64,000 nt of DNA from Miltoncostaea sp963703045 (lineage in GTDB: Bacteria; Actinomycetota; Thermoleophilia; Miltoncostaeales; Miltoncostaeaceae): contig OY969782.1 in NCBI GenBank assembly GCA_963703045.1, forward strand, positions 806,001-870,000. Reading direction: 5' to 3'. The notes below the pieces were generated by a model. It searched no databases, was not told the origin of the DNA, and worked only from the letters and a program-made list of their open reading frames with translations. The first letter of the stretch is position 1, and each line of letters opens with the position of its first letter. The translations under genes were made by a program, and so were the position numbers. Positions 42,748 to 50,325 of this stretch are shown in pieces.

Positions 42748-43560
42748 ATGGCGCGATCGGTCCCCTCACGAGCGCGACCGGCGGCGCCCCGGCCGCGCCA
42801 GATCCTGGCTCTCGGCGGCGGCGGCTTCAGCGAGGACCCGGCCGGGGGCGCCCTCGACGCCTACGTCCTCGAGGCCAGCGGACGCGATCGTCCGCGCGTG
42901 TGCTTCCTCGCCACCGCGGGAGGTGACAGCAGTAGCTACATCGCGAAGTTCTACGGTGCGTTCACAGGCGGTCACTGCGACCCCATTCACCTACCGCTCT
43001 TCAACCGTCAGGTCGACGACGTGCGGTCGCTGCTGCTCGGGCAGGACGTGATCTACGTCGGCGGCGGCAACACGGTCAACATGCTCGCGGTGTGGCGCGC
43101 CCACGGCATCGACCGGGTACTGCGTGAGGCCTGGCAGCGGGGCGTGGTGCTGGCCGGGCTCTGCGCGGGCTCGATGTGCTGGTTCGAGGGCGGCGTGACG
43201 GCGTCGTTCGGCACGCGGCTGGAGCCGCTCGTCGGGGGGCTCGGTCTGCTACCCGGGAGCAACTGCCCCCACTACCGGCAACGCCGCGAGGCCTACATGG
43301 AGGCGATGCGGGGGGGCATGTCGCCCGGCCTGGCCGCGGAGGACGGGGTCGCGCTGCACTTCGTCGAGCGCCGGCTGGCCGCGGTCGTCGCGTCGCGCGA
43401 CGACCGGCGGGCCTACCGCGTGGGCGTGGCGGGCGGGCGCGTGGTGGAGGCCCCCGTGCGCCCGGTGGTGCTGGGGCCGGAGTACGGGCCGTCCGCGGCG
43501 CGGCGCGTGGCCGGAGGCCGGGCCGTGCCGGTCCGTCCGGAACTCGCCGCGGCGCGATAG
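42748..43560 (+). CDS. Peptidase E-like protein (S51 paralogue) with Cys at the nucleophile
   Basis: A 270-residue paralogue of the divergent neighbour, with ILALGGGGFSEDPAGG, VYVGGGNTVNMLAVW-like and NCPHYRQR aligned. The elbow reads LAGLCAGSMCWFEGG, putting Cys139 where the neighbour has Ser. If it acts, it would be a cysteine-type hydrolase or amidotransferase-like enzyme. The start is the ATG at 42748; an open extension to 42679 is Pro-rich and unsupported. The C-terminal PVVLGPEYGPSAARRV tail is extra relative to the paralogue. Confidence 0.85.
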   Translation: MARSVPSRARPAAPRPRQILALGGGGFSEDPAGGALDAYVLEASGRDRPRVCFLATAGGDSSSYIAKFYGAFTGGHCDPIHLPLFNRQVDDVRSLLLGQDVIYVGGGNTVNMLAVWRAHGIDRVLREAWQRGVVLAGLCAGSMCWFEGGVTASFGTRLEPLVGGLGLLPGSNCPHYRQRREAYMEAMRGGMSPGLAAEDGVALHFVERRLAAVVASRDDRRAYRVGVAGGRVVEAPVRPVVLGPEYGPSAARRVAGGRAVPVRPELAAAR

Positions 43561-43591
43561 CCGCGGGGCCCGGACGGACCGCCGACCGCTC

Positions 43592-43819
43592 CTACTTCAG
43601 GCGGAAGGTGATTCGGCCGCGGTTCAGGTCATAGGGCGAGAGTTCCACCTTCACCCGGTCGCCCGGGTTGATACGGATCCGGAAGCGGCGCAATTTGCCG
43701 GCCATGTGGGCCAGCACCTCGTGCTCGTTGTCCAGAACCACGCGGAACATGGTGTTGGGCAAGGCTTCGGTGACCTCGCCCTCCACCTCGATCGCCTCTT
43801 CCTTCTGCTTCGTCGCCAG
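43592..43819 (-). CDS. infA: Translation initiation factor IF-1
   Basis: A 75-residue OB-fold factor that occupies the ribosomal A site during initiation. EAIEVEGEVTEALPNTMFRV, GHEVLAH-like NEHEVLAHMAGK, RIRINPGDRVKVELSPYD and RGRITFR are the family core. No ATG, GTG or TTG is available at the start. A CTG at 43819 gives M-ATKQKEEAIEV with GAGGAG five bases upstream, so CTG initiation (or an A-to-C base error) is likely. It follows the csp gene by 37 bp on the same strand, and no ribosomal protein genes are near, unlike the usual infA-rpmJ-rpsM context. Confidence 0.92.
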   Translation of the reverse strand: MATKQKEEAIEVEGEVTEALPNTMFRVVLDNEHEVLAHMAGKLRRFRIRINPGDRVKVELSPYDLNRGRITFRLK

Positions 43820-43856
43820 AACTTCTCCTCTCGGTGTGACCGAGGTCTTGCAGTCG

Positions 43857-44060
43857 CTAGAGCGCCTGCACGCTCGACGCCTGGGGGCCCTTCTGGCCCT
43901 CGGTCGCCTCGTAGCTGACCCGCTGGCCCTCTTCGAGATTCCGGTATCCCGATCCCTGGATCTCCGAGAAGTGCACGAACAGGTCCTTACCGCCGTCGTC
44001 CGGCGTGATGAATCCGTAGCCCTTCTCGGACGAGAACCACTTAACGACACCCTCAGCCAT
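43857..44060 (-). CDS. Cold-shock protein (CspA family), second copy
   Basis: A 67-residue cold-shock domain starting at the ATG at 44060 with AAGGAAGA just upstream. RNP1 KGYGFITP and RNP2 LFVHFSEI are present. The sequence differs from the copy at 5722-5925 at about a dozen places. A CGGCTC/GAGCCG hairpin (44089-44104) lies in the leader. The infA gene follows at once, suggesting that IF-1 production is tied to cold-shock control. Confidence 0.95.
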   Translation of the reverse strand: MAEGVVKWFSSEKGYGFITPDDGGKDLFVHFSEIQGSGYRNLEEGQRVSYEATEGQKGPQASSVQAL

Positions 44061-44112
44061 TGATCTTCCTTCGTTATAGGCGCACGACCGGCTCCGTGGA
44101 GCCGAGGTGATC

Positions 44113-44721
44113 CTAACGCACAGTGCCCCGGTCACGCACCGCCGCGTCCATCACGTCGATCGCGGCCCCGAGCTCGGCGCGCGACACGAGCAGCAGGGAG
44201 GCGTTGCCGATGGAGGTCACCGGACCGTCGAGGGGGTCCTCGCCGCGGATCGCGTTCGACAGGAAGCGGATCGGGATGTCGTGGGTGACGACGAGAGGCA
44301 TGTCCGCCTCGACCTGCGCGAGCCGCGCGAAGGCGGCGGCGTAGCGGCGCAGCGCGTCGATGCGGCTCTCGCCGCCGCGGGGGCGGGCGTCCTGGCCGTG
44401 CTCGTCGCGGAACCGGCGGTAGGCCTCGATGTCGGCGCCCTCGAACTCGCCGAGCACCACGTCGTCGAGCCCCGGGCACTCCAGACGCGGCAGGTCGCGG
44501 TCCGCGAGCAGGATGTCGAGGGTCTCGCGCGTGCGGACGAAGCGCGTGTGCACGGCGAGGTCAACCGGCAGCTCGGCGACCCGCTCGCGCAGCGCCGCCA
44601 CCTGGTCGCGACCCGTCTCGTCGAGGTGCACGGGCACGTCCGGGTCGCCGTTGAGCCTGCTCGCGAGGTTGTACGCCGACCGACCGTGGCGGACCAGCGC
44701 GATCGTCCGCGGGTGTGACAT
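44113..44721 (-). CDS. Histidine phosphatase (phosphoglycerate-mutase-like)
   Basis: A 202-residue branch 1 histidine phosphatase. The catalytic RHG motif is LVRHGRSAYNLASRLNG near the start, with RTRETLDILL as the second Arg, the acid Glu in VLGEFEG and the second His in VVTHDIPIRF. Such enzymes dephosphorylate sugar phosphates, nucleotides or cofactor precursors, or act as mutases. The ATG at 44721 opens MSHPRTIALVRHG. The substrate is unknown. Confidence 0.9.
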   Translation of the reverse strand: MSHPRTIALVRHGRSAYNLASRLNGDPDVPVHLDETGRDQVAALRERVAELPVDLAVHTRFVRTRETLDILLADRDLPRLECPGLDDVVLGEFEGADIEAYRRFRDEHGQDARPRGGESRIDALRRYAAAFARLAQVEADMPLVVTHDIPIRFLSNAIRGEDPLDGPVTSIGNASLLLVSRAELGAAIDVMDAAVRDRGTVR

Positions 44722-44797
44722 CGCGGTCAGCCTACGCGCCGGGGTCGCGCGCCGCGCCCGGGGACGTTTCGACGTACGCGGAGCGCGGCACTAGAGT

Positions 44798-45337
44798 GTG
44801 AGCGTGATCAACCGACGCCAGGCCGCCATCGGCTATGTGACGTTCCGCGTCGCCCGGCGCCTCGCCCGGCGCGAGGTGCGGCGCCGGGTGGGCGCCCTGC
44901 GTCCCGGCGGGTACCGACCCGAAGAGGGAGTCCACATGTTCAGGAACAGCAAGGGAACGGCGTCCGCCGCCGCCGATCGGGCGACCGCCCTGGTCGAGAC
45001 CGTGCGGCCGATCGTGGCGAAGGCGATGCACGATCCGGAGCTGCACGAGGCCCTGCGCCAGGCGTTCGCGACCGGGCGCGAGGTGCAGAGCGAGATCAGC
45101 GGCACACCCCCCACGAAGGCGGCCCGCAAGATCGCGAAGGACCGCAAGCTGCAGAGGCGGGTCGAGTCGTCCGCGACCGACCTGCAGAAGGCCGTCAGCA
45201 GCCTGGTGGAGGCGCCGAAGAAGAAGGGTGGCGTCCGTCGGTTCATCGGGCGGCTGGCCCTCGTCGGCGCCGTGGCCGGCGGCGTGGTGGTGGCGCTCAA
45301 GAAGTTCCGCGGGGGCTCGGACGACGCTCCCGCCTGA
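44798..45337 (+). CDS. Basic hypothetical protein with one membrane helix
   Basis: A 179-residue protein. It has a basic N-terminus (INRRQAAIGYVTFRVARRLARR), a long helical Lys/Ala-rich middle with two KAARKIAKDRKL-like stretches, and a C-terminal hydrophobic helix (LALVGAVAGGVVVALKKF) before GGSDDAPA. An inner ATG at 44936 with GAGGGA upstream is an alternative start for a shorter form. Function unknown. Perhaps a small membrane-associated scaffold (guess). Confidence 0.65.
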   Translation: MSVINRRQAAIGYVTFRVARRLARREVRRRVGALRPGGYRPEEGVHMFRNSKGTASAAADRATALVETVRPIVAKAMHDPELHEALRQAFATGREVQSEISGTPPTKAARKIAKDRKLQRRVESSATDLQKAVSSLVEAPKKKGGVRRFIGRLALVGAVAGGVVVALKKFRGGSDDAPA

Positions 45338-45368
45338 TCCGGGAGGCGCCTTCCCGGTCTTCCTCGAG

Positions 45369-45692
45369 ATGGGTCTCGGGGTCGATCTGGTCGGCGAGGA
45401 TTCGACGAAGGCGGCGGCGAGGGCGGTGCGTGAGGCGATCGGCCGCACCTCCCTCCCCGGCCTCCGCGACCTGCTCCCCGGCCGCGACCGCGCCGCCATG
45501 CGGGTCGAGGTGACGGTCGCGGTACCCGGGCACGAGACGGTCGACCGGCAGGCCGTGGCCGCGGTGCTGCCCTACGGGCGCATCTCGGTCACCCCGGTGG
45601 CGGGCGGCATGCGGACGCCCAACGGCACCGACGGCGGACCGGGCGCCGATCACATGATCTGCGCCGTCGCGGTGGTCGCCGTCGGCTGGTAG
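45369..45692 (+). CDS. Lin0512 family protein
   Basis: A 107-residue protein beginning at the ATG at 45369: MGLGVDLVGEDSTKAAARAV, the clear Lin0512 family signature (G-x-D-x-x-G-x-D-x-T-K-A-A-x-R-A). Then come RVEVTVAVPGHETVDRQAV, VLPYGRISV and ADHMICAVAVVAVGW. The family is small and uncharacterised. It may start slightly earlier, where AFPVFLE is in frame without a start codon. Confidence 0.85.
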   Translation: MGLGVDLVGEDSTKAAARAVREAIGRTSLPGLRDLLPGRDRAAMRVEVTVAVPGHETVDRQAVAAVLPYGRISVTPVAGGMRTPNGTDGGPGADHMICAVAVVAVGW

Positions 45693-45735
45693 GGCGACGG
45701 GCGCGGCGCCGGCCGGAGCGCTACCGTCGTCGGTC

Positions 45736-46479
45736 GTGCCCGACCCCGCCGCGCCCGCCCTCCTCTGCGCCGGCGTCACGAAGTCGTTCACCGGCGGCGT
45801 CGAGGCGCTGGCCGGCCTCGACCTCGTGGTACCGGCGGGCGCCTTCTTCGGGTTGCTCGGACCCAACGGCGCCGGCAAGACGACTCTCATCCGCAGCGTC
45901 GTGGGGCTCACCCGCCCGGCGGGCGGCCAGATCTCGGTGTTCGGCGTCGGGGCATGGGGCCCCGAGGCGGCGCTCGCCCGCCAGTCGATCGGCTACGCGC
46001 CGCAGGACGTGGCCCTCGACCGCTTCGTCCCGGTGCGCGAGCTGCTCTCGCTGCACGGACGCTACTTCGGCATGTCGCGGACCGACGCCCGCGAGCGCGC
46101 CGACGAGATGCTCGACGCGTTCGACCTCACCGCGAAGGCGACGAGCTACGCGCACCTGCTGTCCGGCGGCATGCGCCGGCGACTGCTGCTCGCCCGGGCG
46201 CTCCTGCACCGTCCCCGCCTGGTGATCCTCGACGAGCCCACCGCCGGCGTCGACCTCGAGCTGCGTCACGACCTCTGGGCCTACATCCGGCGACTCCACG
46301 CCGGGGGAGCGACCATCCTGCTGACGACGCACTACATCGAGGAGGCCGAGGCGCTCTGCGGTCGGGTGGCCTTCATCCGCGGTGGGCGCATCGTGGCCGA
46401 GGGCGCGCCCGGCGCGCTGCGCGAGCGGTTCGACGCGCCCCGCCTCGAGGACGTGTACCTGCAGGTCGTGGGACGGTGA
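45736..46479 (+). CDS. ABC transporter ATP-binding subunit (ABC-2 type)
   Basis: A 247-residue ABC ATPase for an ABC-2 exporter. Walker A GPNGAGKTT, Q-loop YAPQDV, signature LSGGMRRRL, Walker B LVILDEPTAGVD and H-loop TTHYIEEAE are all present. It resembles the DrrA/NodI/CcmA group that exports drugs, polysaccharides or lipids. Its stop overlaps the permease start (GTGA). It begins a four-gene operon (45736-48705) with a 4-bp overlap at each join. Confidence 0.95.
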   Translation: MPDPAAPALLCAGVTKSFTGGVEALAGLDLVVPAGAFFGLLGPNGAGKTTLIRSVVGLTRPAGGQISVFGVGAWGPEAALARQSIGYAPQDVALDRFVPVRELLSLHGRYFGMSRTDARERADEMLDAFDLTAKATSYAHLLSGGMRRRLLLARALLHRPRLVILDEPTAGVDLELRHDLWAYIRRLHAGGATILLTTHYIEEAEALCGRVAFIRGGRIVAEGAPGALRERFDAPRLEDVYLQVVGR

Positions 46480-47261
46480 CCACCCGCGAGATCCGTCGCG
46501 CGCGCCGCCGCGGCGTGGGGGCGCTGGCCGAGCGCGAGGTGCTGCGCGTGCTGCGCCTCTGGAACCAGACGATCGCCCCGCCGGTGGTCGCCGCGGTGCT
46601 CTTCATCGTCGTGTTCGGCGTCGCCCTCGGGGATCGCATCCGCGTGATCGACGGGGTCGGGTACGAGCAGTTCATCGTCCCCGGTCTCGTGCTCATGGGC
46701 GTGGCCACCTCGGCGTTCGGCAACAACGCGACGTCGATCTTCCAGGCGCGCAACGACGGGTTCATCGAGGACCCGGCCAGCAGCCCGATGACCCCGTCGC
46801 ACATGCTGGCCGGCTATCTGGCGGGCGGGGTGGTGCGCAGCCTGCTGATCGGCGCGCTGACGCTCGGCGCGGCGCGGCTGTTCGTCGACTACCCCGTCGC
46901 GCACCCCTGGGTGCTGCTCGCCGCGTTGATCGGCACCAGCTTCGCGTTCGCCTCGCTCGGCACGGTCGTCGGCCTCTACTCGACCGGCTGGGACCAGCAG
47001 AACGTGGTCGGCAACCTCGTGATCCAGCCCCTCGTCTTCCTCGGCGGGGTGTTCTACTCGATCGACGGCCTCGACCAGCCCTGGGGCGCGATCACCCACG
47101 CCGACCCGATCTTCTACATGGTCGTGGCCGCACGCCACGGCGTGCTCGGCGACTCGGAGGTCGCCCCCGGCCTGTCGGTGGGGATCACCCTCGGCCTCGG
47201 CGCGGCCCTGACCGCCTGGGCGTGGTCGACGTTCCGCCGTGGGGTCGGGGTGCGCACATGA
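46476..47261 (+). CDS. ABC-2 type permease
   Basis: A 261-residue, six-helix ABC-2 permease (DrrB/NodJ-like). AEREVLRVLRLWNQTIAPP is the cytosolic elbow helix; GFIEDPASSPMTPSHMLAGYLAGG and LVIQPLVFLGGVFYSIDGL are the family segments. It pairs with the upstream ATPase to form a 2+2 exporter. The start is GTG at 46476. No substrate clue lies in the operon apart from the downstream secreted cyclophilin. Confidence 0.93.
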   Translation: MTTREIRRARRRGVGALAEREVLRVLRLWNQTIAPPVVAAVLFIVVFGVALGDRIRVIDGVGYEQFIVPGLVLMGVATSAFGNNATSIFQARNDGFIEDPASSPMTPSHMLAGYLAGGVVRSLLIGALTLGAARLFVDYPVAHPWVLLAALIGTSFAFASLGTVVGLYSTGWDQQNVVGNLVIQPLVFLGGVFYSIDGLDQPWGAITHADPIFYMVVAARHGVLGDSEVAPGLSVGITLGLGAALTAWAWSTFRRGVGVRT

Positions 47262-47992
47262 CGTCCGCCGCCCGCGACGCGCCGGCGCTCGAGCCCGGAG
47301 ACGTCCTCGCCCGCACGTGGGGGCTCTACCGATCGCACTGGCGTCACCTCGTGACGGTCGCCGCGGTCGTCTACGTGCCCCTGGGCGGCCTGACCGGACT
47401 GCTCACGATCGTCGGCTGGCCGGGCCTGCTCGCGGCCAACGTGCTCAACCTGGCCGGCCTCTTCCTGGTTCAGGGCGCCGTCGTGACGATCGTGGCCGAC
47501 GTGCGCGACGGGCGCCGCGACCTCGGCGTCGGCGAGACCCTGGCGGCGGCCGGGCGGCGCCTGGTCCCCGTCGCGGCGGCCGGCATCCTCGCCACGCTCG
47601 GCATCCTCCTCGGGCTCCTGCTCCTGATCGTGCCCGGTCTGGTGCTGCTCACCTGGTGGCTCGTGATCTCGCCCGTGATCATCCTCGAGGGCGCGAGCAT
47701 CCCCGCCGCGTTCGCCCGCAGCCGCGCGCTCGTGCACGGCCACGCCTGGGCGGTGTTCGGCGTCGTGGTGCTGACGCTGCTCGTGCTCCTGGCGCTCGGG
47801 CTCGCGGTGGGGCTGGCGCTGGCGCCCCTCTCCGAGGGGCTGCGCGGCTTCCTCACGGCGGCGGTCGGCAACAGCCTGGCCGCCCCGTTCGCGGGCGTCG
47901 CCTGGACGCTGACCTACTTCCGCCTGCGGGAGATCGCCCGGGCGGGCACGGCCGACGCCGACGGGACGCCCGACTACACTCGGACGTCGTGA
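47258..47992 (+). CDS. Polytopic membrane protein (GlpQ-membrane-domain-like)
   Basis: A 244-residue protein with about six helices. It has the pattern DVLARTWGLYRSHWRHLV at the N-terminus and VPGLVLLTWWLVISPVIILEG plus AFARSRALVHGHAW in the middle, as in the YciC/glycerophosphodiester-phosphodiesterase membrane-domain family. The function is unknown. The ATG at 47258 overlaps the permease stop (ATGA), so it is part of the export operon and may be an accessory subunit (inference). Confidence 0.75.
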   Translation: MTSAARDAPALEPGDVLARTWGLYRSHWRHLVTVAAVVYVPLGGLTGLLTIVGWPGLLAANVLNLAGLFLVQGAVVTIVADVRDGRRDLGVGETLAAAGRRLVPVAAAGILATLGILLGLLLLIVPGLVLLTWWLVISPVIILEGASIPAAFARSRALVHGHAWAVFGVVVLTLLVLLALGLAVGLALAPLSEGLRGFLTAAVGNSLAAPFAGVAWTLTYFRLREIARAGTADADGTPDYTRTS

Positions 47993-48705
47993 CGATCTCC
48001 CACCGCCTACTCGCCACGGTCCTCGCCATCGCCGGAGCGCTGGCGCTCGCGGGGTGCGGAGGCGGGGGCGACACGGCCGGCGACGGCGCCACCACGCCGG
48101 CGCGAAGCGCTCCCGCGGCGGTCGTCACCAACTTCGCCGGCGACGAGTGCTCGGCCCGCGAGCCCGACCCGGCGGCGGAGCCCGCGACGTACCCGGCCGC
48201 CCCGCCCCTGTCCATCGACCCGGACGCGACGTACACGGCGACGATCGCCACCTCGTGCGGCGACATCGTCGTCGAGCTCGACGCGGCGCAGGCGCCGGAG
48301 ACGGTCAACAACTTCGTCTTCCTGGCCCGCGAGGGCTTCTACGACGGGCTCACCTTCCACCGGGTGGTGACCGGATTCGTCATCCAGGGCGGCGACCCCG
48401 AGGGCGACGGCCGGGGCGGCCCGGGGTACTCGGTCCCCGACGAGCTGCCCGACGACGGATACCCCCCGGGTTCGGTCGCGATGGCCAACGCGGGGCCCGA
48501 CACGAGCGGGTCGCAGTTCTTCATCGTCACCGGTCGCGCCGAGCTGCCCAACGCGTACTCGCGGTTCGGGACGGTGACCGAGGGACTCGACGCCGCGCGC
48601 GCGATCGAGGCGTTCGCCGACCCCTCGGCCGACCCCGGCGACCCCTCCTCGCAGGTCCCCGTCGAGACGGTCTACATCTACTCGGTGACGATCACCGAGG
48701 CCTGA
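47989..48705 (+). CDS. Lipoprotein peptidyl-prolyl isomerase (cyclophilin)
   Basis: A 238-residue secreted cyclophilin. It carries a lipoprotein signal with lipobox LAGC at residues 20-23, a Gly-rich linker, then the isomerase domain: NNFVFLAREGFYDGLTFHRVV, GFVIQGGDPEGDGRGGPGY, and MANAGPDTSGSQFFIV. The catalytic Arg of FHRVV, the Gln of GSQFF and the Phe residues are kept. It assists folding of secreted proteins at the outer face of the membrane. GTG start at 47989 overlaps the previous stop. Confidence 0.93.
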   Translation: MTISHRLLATVLAIAGALALAGCGGGGDTAGDGATTPARSAPAAVVTNFAGDECSAREPDPAAEPATYPAAPPLSIDPDATYTATIATSCGDIVVELDAAQAPETVNNFVFLAREGFYDGLTFHRVVTGFVIQGGDPEGDGRGGPGYSVPDELPDDGYPPGSVAMANAGPDTSGSQFFIVTGRAELPNAYSRFGTVTEGLDAARAIEAFADPSADPGDPSSQVPVETVYIYSVTITEA

Positions 48706-48716
48706 CCCCCCGGGCG

Positions 48717-49505
48717 CTACTCCGACCAGTCGCCCTCGGACACCGGCGGGCCGTTGCGGTTGAGCAGCTCGGCGGGCAGCAGGAAGCGCCGCCCGTCCGG
48801 TCCGGCCTCCCGCTCGTAGGCGACGGCGACCTCCTCGGGCACGTCGACCGCGAAGACCACCCAGTCGGACCCATCGCCCGCCGGCGGGGGGCGGTCGGTG
48901 ACCCAGACTCCGGCGGAGTCGACCTCGGAGCGGTCGCGGAAGCCCCCGGCCTGGATCGCGAGCGCCTCGTCGTAGTCGCTCGAGTGGAACACGCGCAGGC
49001 GCCCGGTCGCGCGGCGGGGCGCCCCGCCGCGCCCGTCGCGGTCGCTCGTCGCGCGGTCGAGTTCGAGGTCGACGACGACGTGCGTGATCGGCACCGCGTA
49101 GCGCTCGCGGGCGCGCCGCACCACCTGGCGCTCGAGCCAGTTCGAGCGCTGCGGCGGGTGCGTCGAGATGAGCACCTCGTCGGGCACGTAGACGCGCATC
49201 GCGTCGTCGAGCGCCTGCAGCGGATCGGCGTCCCCGAGCTGACCGCTGCAGCGGAAACCGGCGGCCGCGAAGGCCGCGACCGACGTCTCGAGGCGCTCCT
49301 CCGCCGCCGCCCGGCGGCCCTCCAGGTCGGACGTCAGCCAGTGCTCGAGGCGCGATCGCGCGAGCGCCGGTGCGACGACGAGCACCTCGGCCCCCTCGTG
49401 CGCCCGGTAGCGGACCTCCTCGATCACGCCCGGCGCCGCGCAGGTCTCGTTGGCGAGGACCAGGATGCGGCGGGGACGAGCCCCGGGATCAGCCGACGGG
49501 GACAC
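48717..49505 (-). CDS. Rossmann-fold (universal-stress-like) hypothetical protein
   Basis: A 262-residue protein whose N-terminal 150 residues look like a universal-stress-protein fold: RRILVLANETCAAPGVIEEV, EGAEVLVVAPAL, ADPLQALDDAMRVYVPDEVLIST and RRARERYAVPITHVVVD. The second half (SDYDEALAIQAGGFRDRSEV..., GVWVTDRPPP, WVVFAVDVPEE) is a different, unrecognised domain. It is convergent with the cyclophilin gene (12 bp). A function cannot be assigned. Confidence 0.7.
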   Translation of the reverse strand: MSPSADPGARPRRILVLANETCAAPGVIEEVRYRAHEGAEVLVVAPALARSRLEHWLTSDLEGRRAAAEERLETSVAAFAAAGFRCSGQLGDADPLQALDDAMRVYVPDEVLISTHPPQRSNWLERQVVRRARERYAVPITHVVVDLELDRATSDRDGRGGAPRRATGRLRVFHSSDYDEALAIQAGGFRDRSEVDSAGVWVTDRPPPAGDGSDWVVFAVDVPEEVAVAYEREAGPDGRRFLLPAELLNRNGPPVSEGDWSE

Positions 49506-49593
49506 GCGCCGATCTTAAACCCTCTCCCCCGGGACGCGCCAGCCCGCCGGCCGCCGCGCCGACGGGGACCGTACCGCCGGTGGGCGGGATAAC

Positions 49594-50283
49594 ATGACCG
49601 CCATGGGACGAGCGCACACGGTCGATGACTACCTCGAGGCGATCTACTTCCTCGCCACCCCGGTCGGCGAGTACGGGCCGATCGTGACCGAGGCGCCGGT
49701 GCCCGCCGCCCGGGTCGCCGAGATGCTGAGCGTGACGCCCCCCACGGCGAGCGAGATGCTCAAGCGCCTCGAGTCGGACGGCCTGATCGAGCGGAGCCCG
49801 CGCAAGGGTCCGCTGCTCACGACGCGCGGCCGTGCCGAGGCCGAGCGCGTCGTACGCCACCACCGCATCATCGAGCGCTTCCTCACCGACTTCATGGGCT
49901 ACACGCCCGCCGAGTCGCACGTGCACGCCGACGAGATCGGCGAGGCGTTCTCGGACGAGATGGTCGAGCGCCTCGCCGAGCAGCTCGGGCACCCCGACCG
50001 ATGCCCGCACGGGTGGCCGGTCGACACGTCGCACGAGCAGGAGGAGAACCGCGAGCTGCGCGCCCTCTCCCAGATCGAGGCCGGGCCCGCGCGGATCGTG
50101 CGCCTGGCCGAGCACGACGGCGACCTGCTGCACTGGTTCTACGAGCAGGGCCTCGTGCCGGGGACCGAGCTCACCGTGCTGCGCGCCGACCGCGCCGCGG
50201 GGCAGCTCACGGTCGAGATCGACGGCGACGAGCGGGCCATCGGCGAGCGGGCGGCGGCCGGCCTGTACGTGCTGCCGGGCTAG
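49594..50283 (+). CDS. DtxR/IdeR/MntR family metal-dependent regulator
   Basis: A 229-residue regulator: winged helix (HTVDDYLEAIYFLATPVG, RVAEMLSVTPPTASEMLKRLE), dimerisation and metal domain (VRHHRIIERFL, SHVHADEIGEAF, HPDRCPHGWP), and a C-terminal FeoA/SH3-like domain (VPGTELTVLRADRAAG). Primary-site His and Glu are kept, but the classic DtxR Cys102-Glu105-His106 ligands look altered (VHADEIGEAF), so metal choice (Fe2+ or Mn2+) is open. It is 42 bp upstream of an iron-type ABC ATPase, and TAAGGT motifs resembling half of a DtxR box lie nearby, so I propose it controls that region. Confidence 0.88.
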   Translation: MTAMGRAHTVDDYLEAIYFLATPVGEYGPIVTEAPVPAARVAEMLSVTPPTASEMLKRLESDGLIERSPRKGPLLTTRGRAEAERVVRHHRIIERFLTDFMGYTPAESHVHADEIGEAFSDEMVERLAEQLGHPDRCPHGWPVDTSHEQEENRELRALSQIEAGPARIVRLAEHDGDLLHWFYEQGLVPGTELTVLRADRAAGQLTVEIDGDERAIGERAAAGLYVLPG

Positions 50284-50311
50284 GGGGCGCGCGCCCTCGG
50301 TCGAAGGGCGC

Positions 50312-50325
50312 TAAGGTGAGCCGAA
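50312..50325 (+). promoter_or_regulatory. TAAGGTGAGCC motif at the ABC ATPase start (operator or ribosome site)
   Basis: TAAGGTGAGCC is 9 of 11 identical to the left half of the DtxR consensus TTAGGTTAGCC, and 9-10 of 11 to two sites in the 54438-54470 promoter on their minus strand. It also reads as a ribosome site 6 bases before the ATG at 50325, so its role is not settled. Confidence 0.45.

Noticed and set aside
50312..50325. Treating the ATPase-start TAAGGT motif as a proven operator
   Set aside because: It doubles as a well-spaced ribosome site, so I list it only as a candidate.
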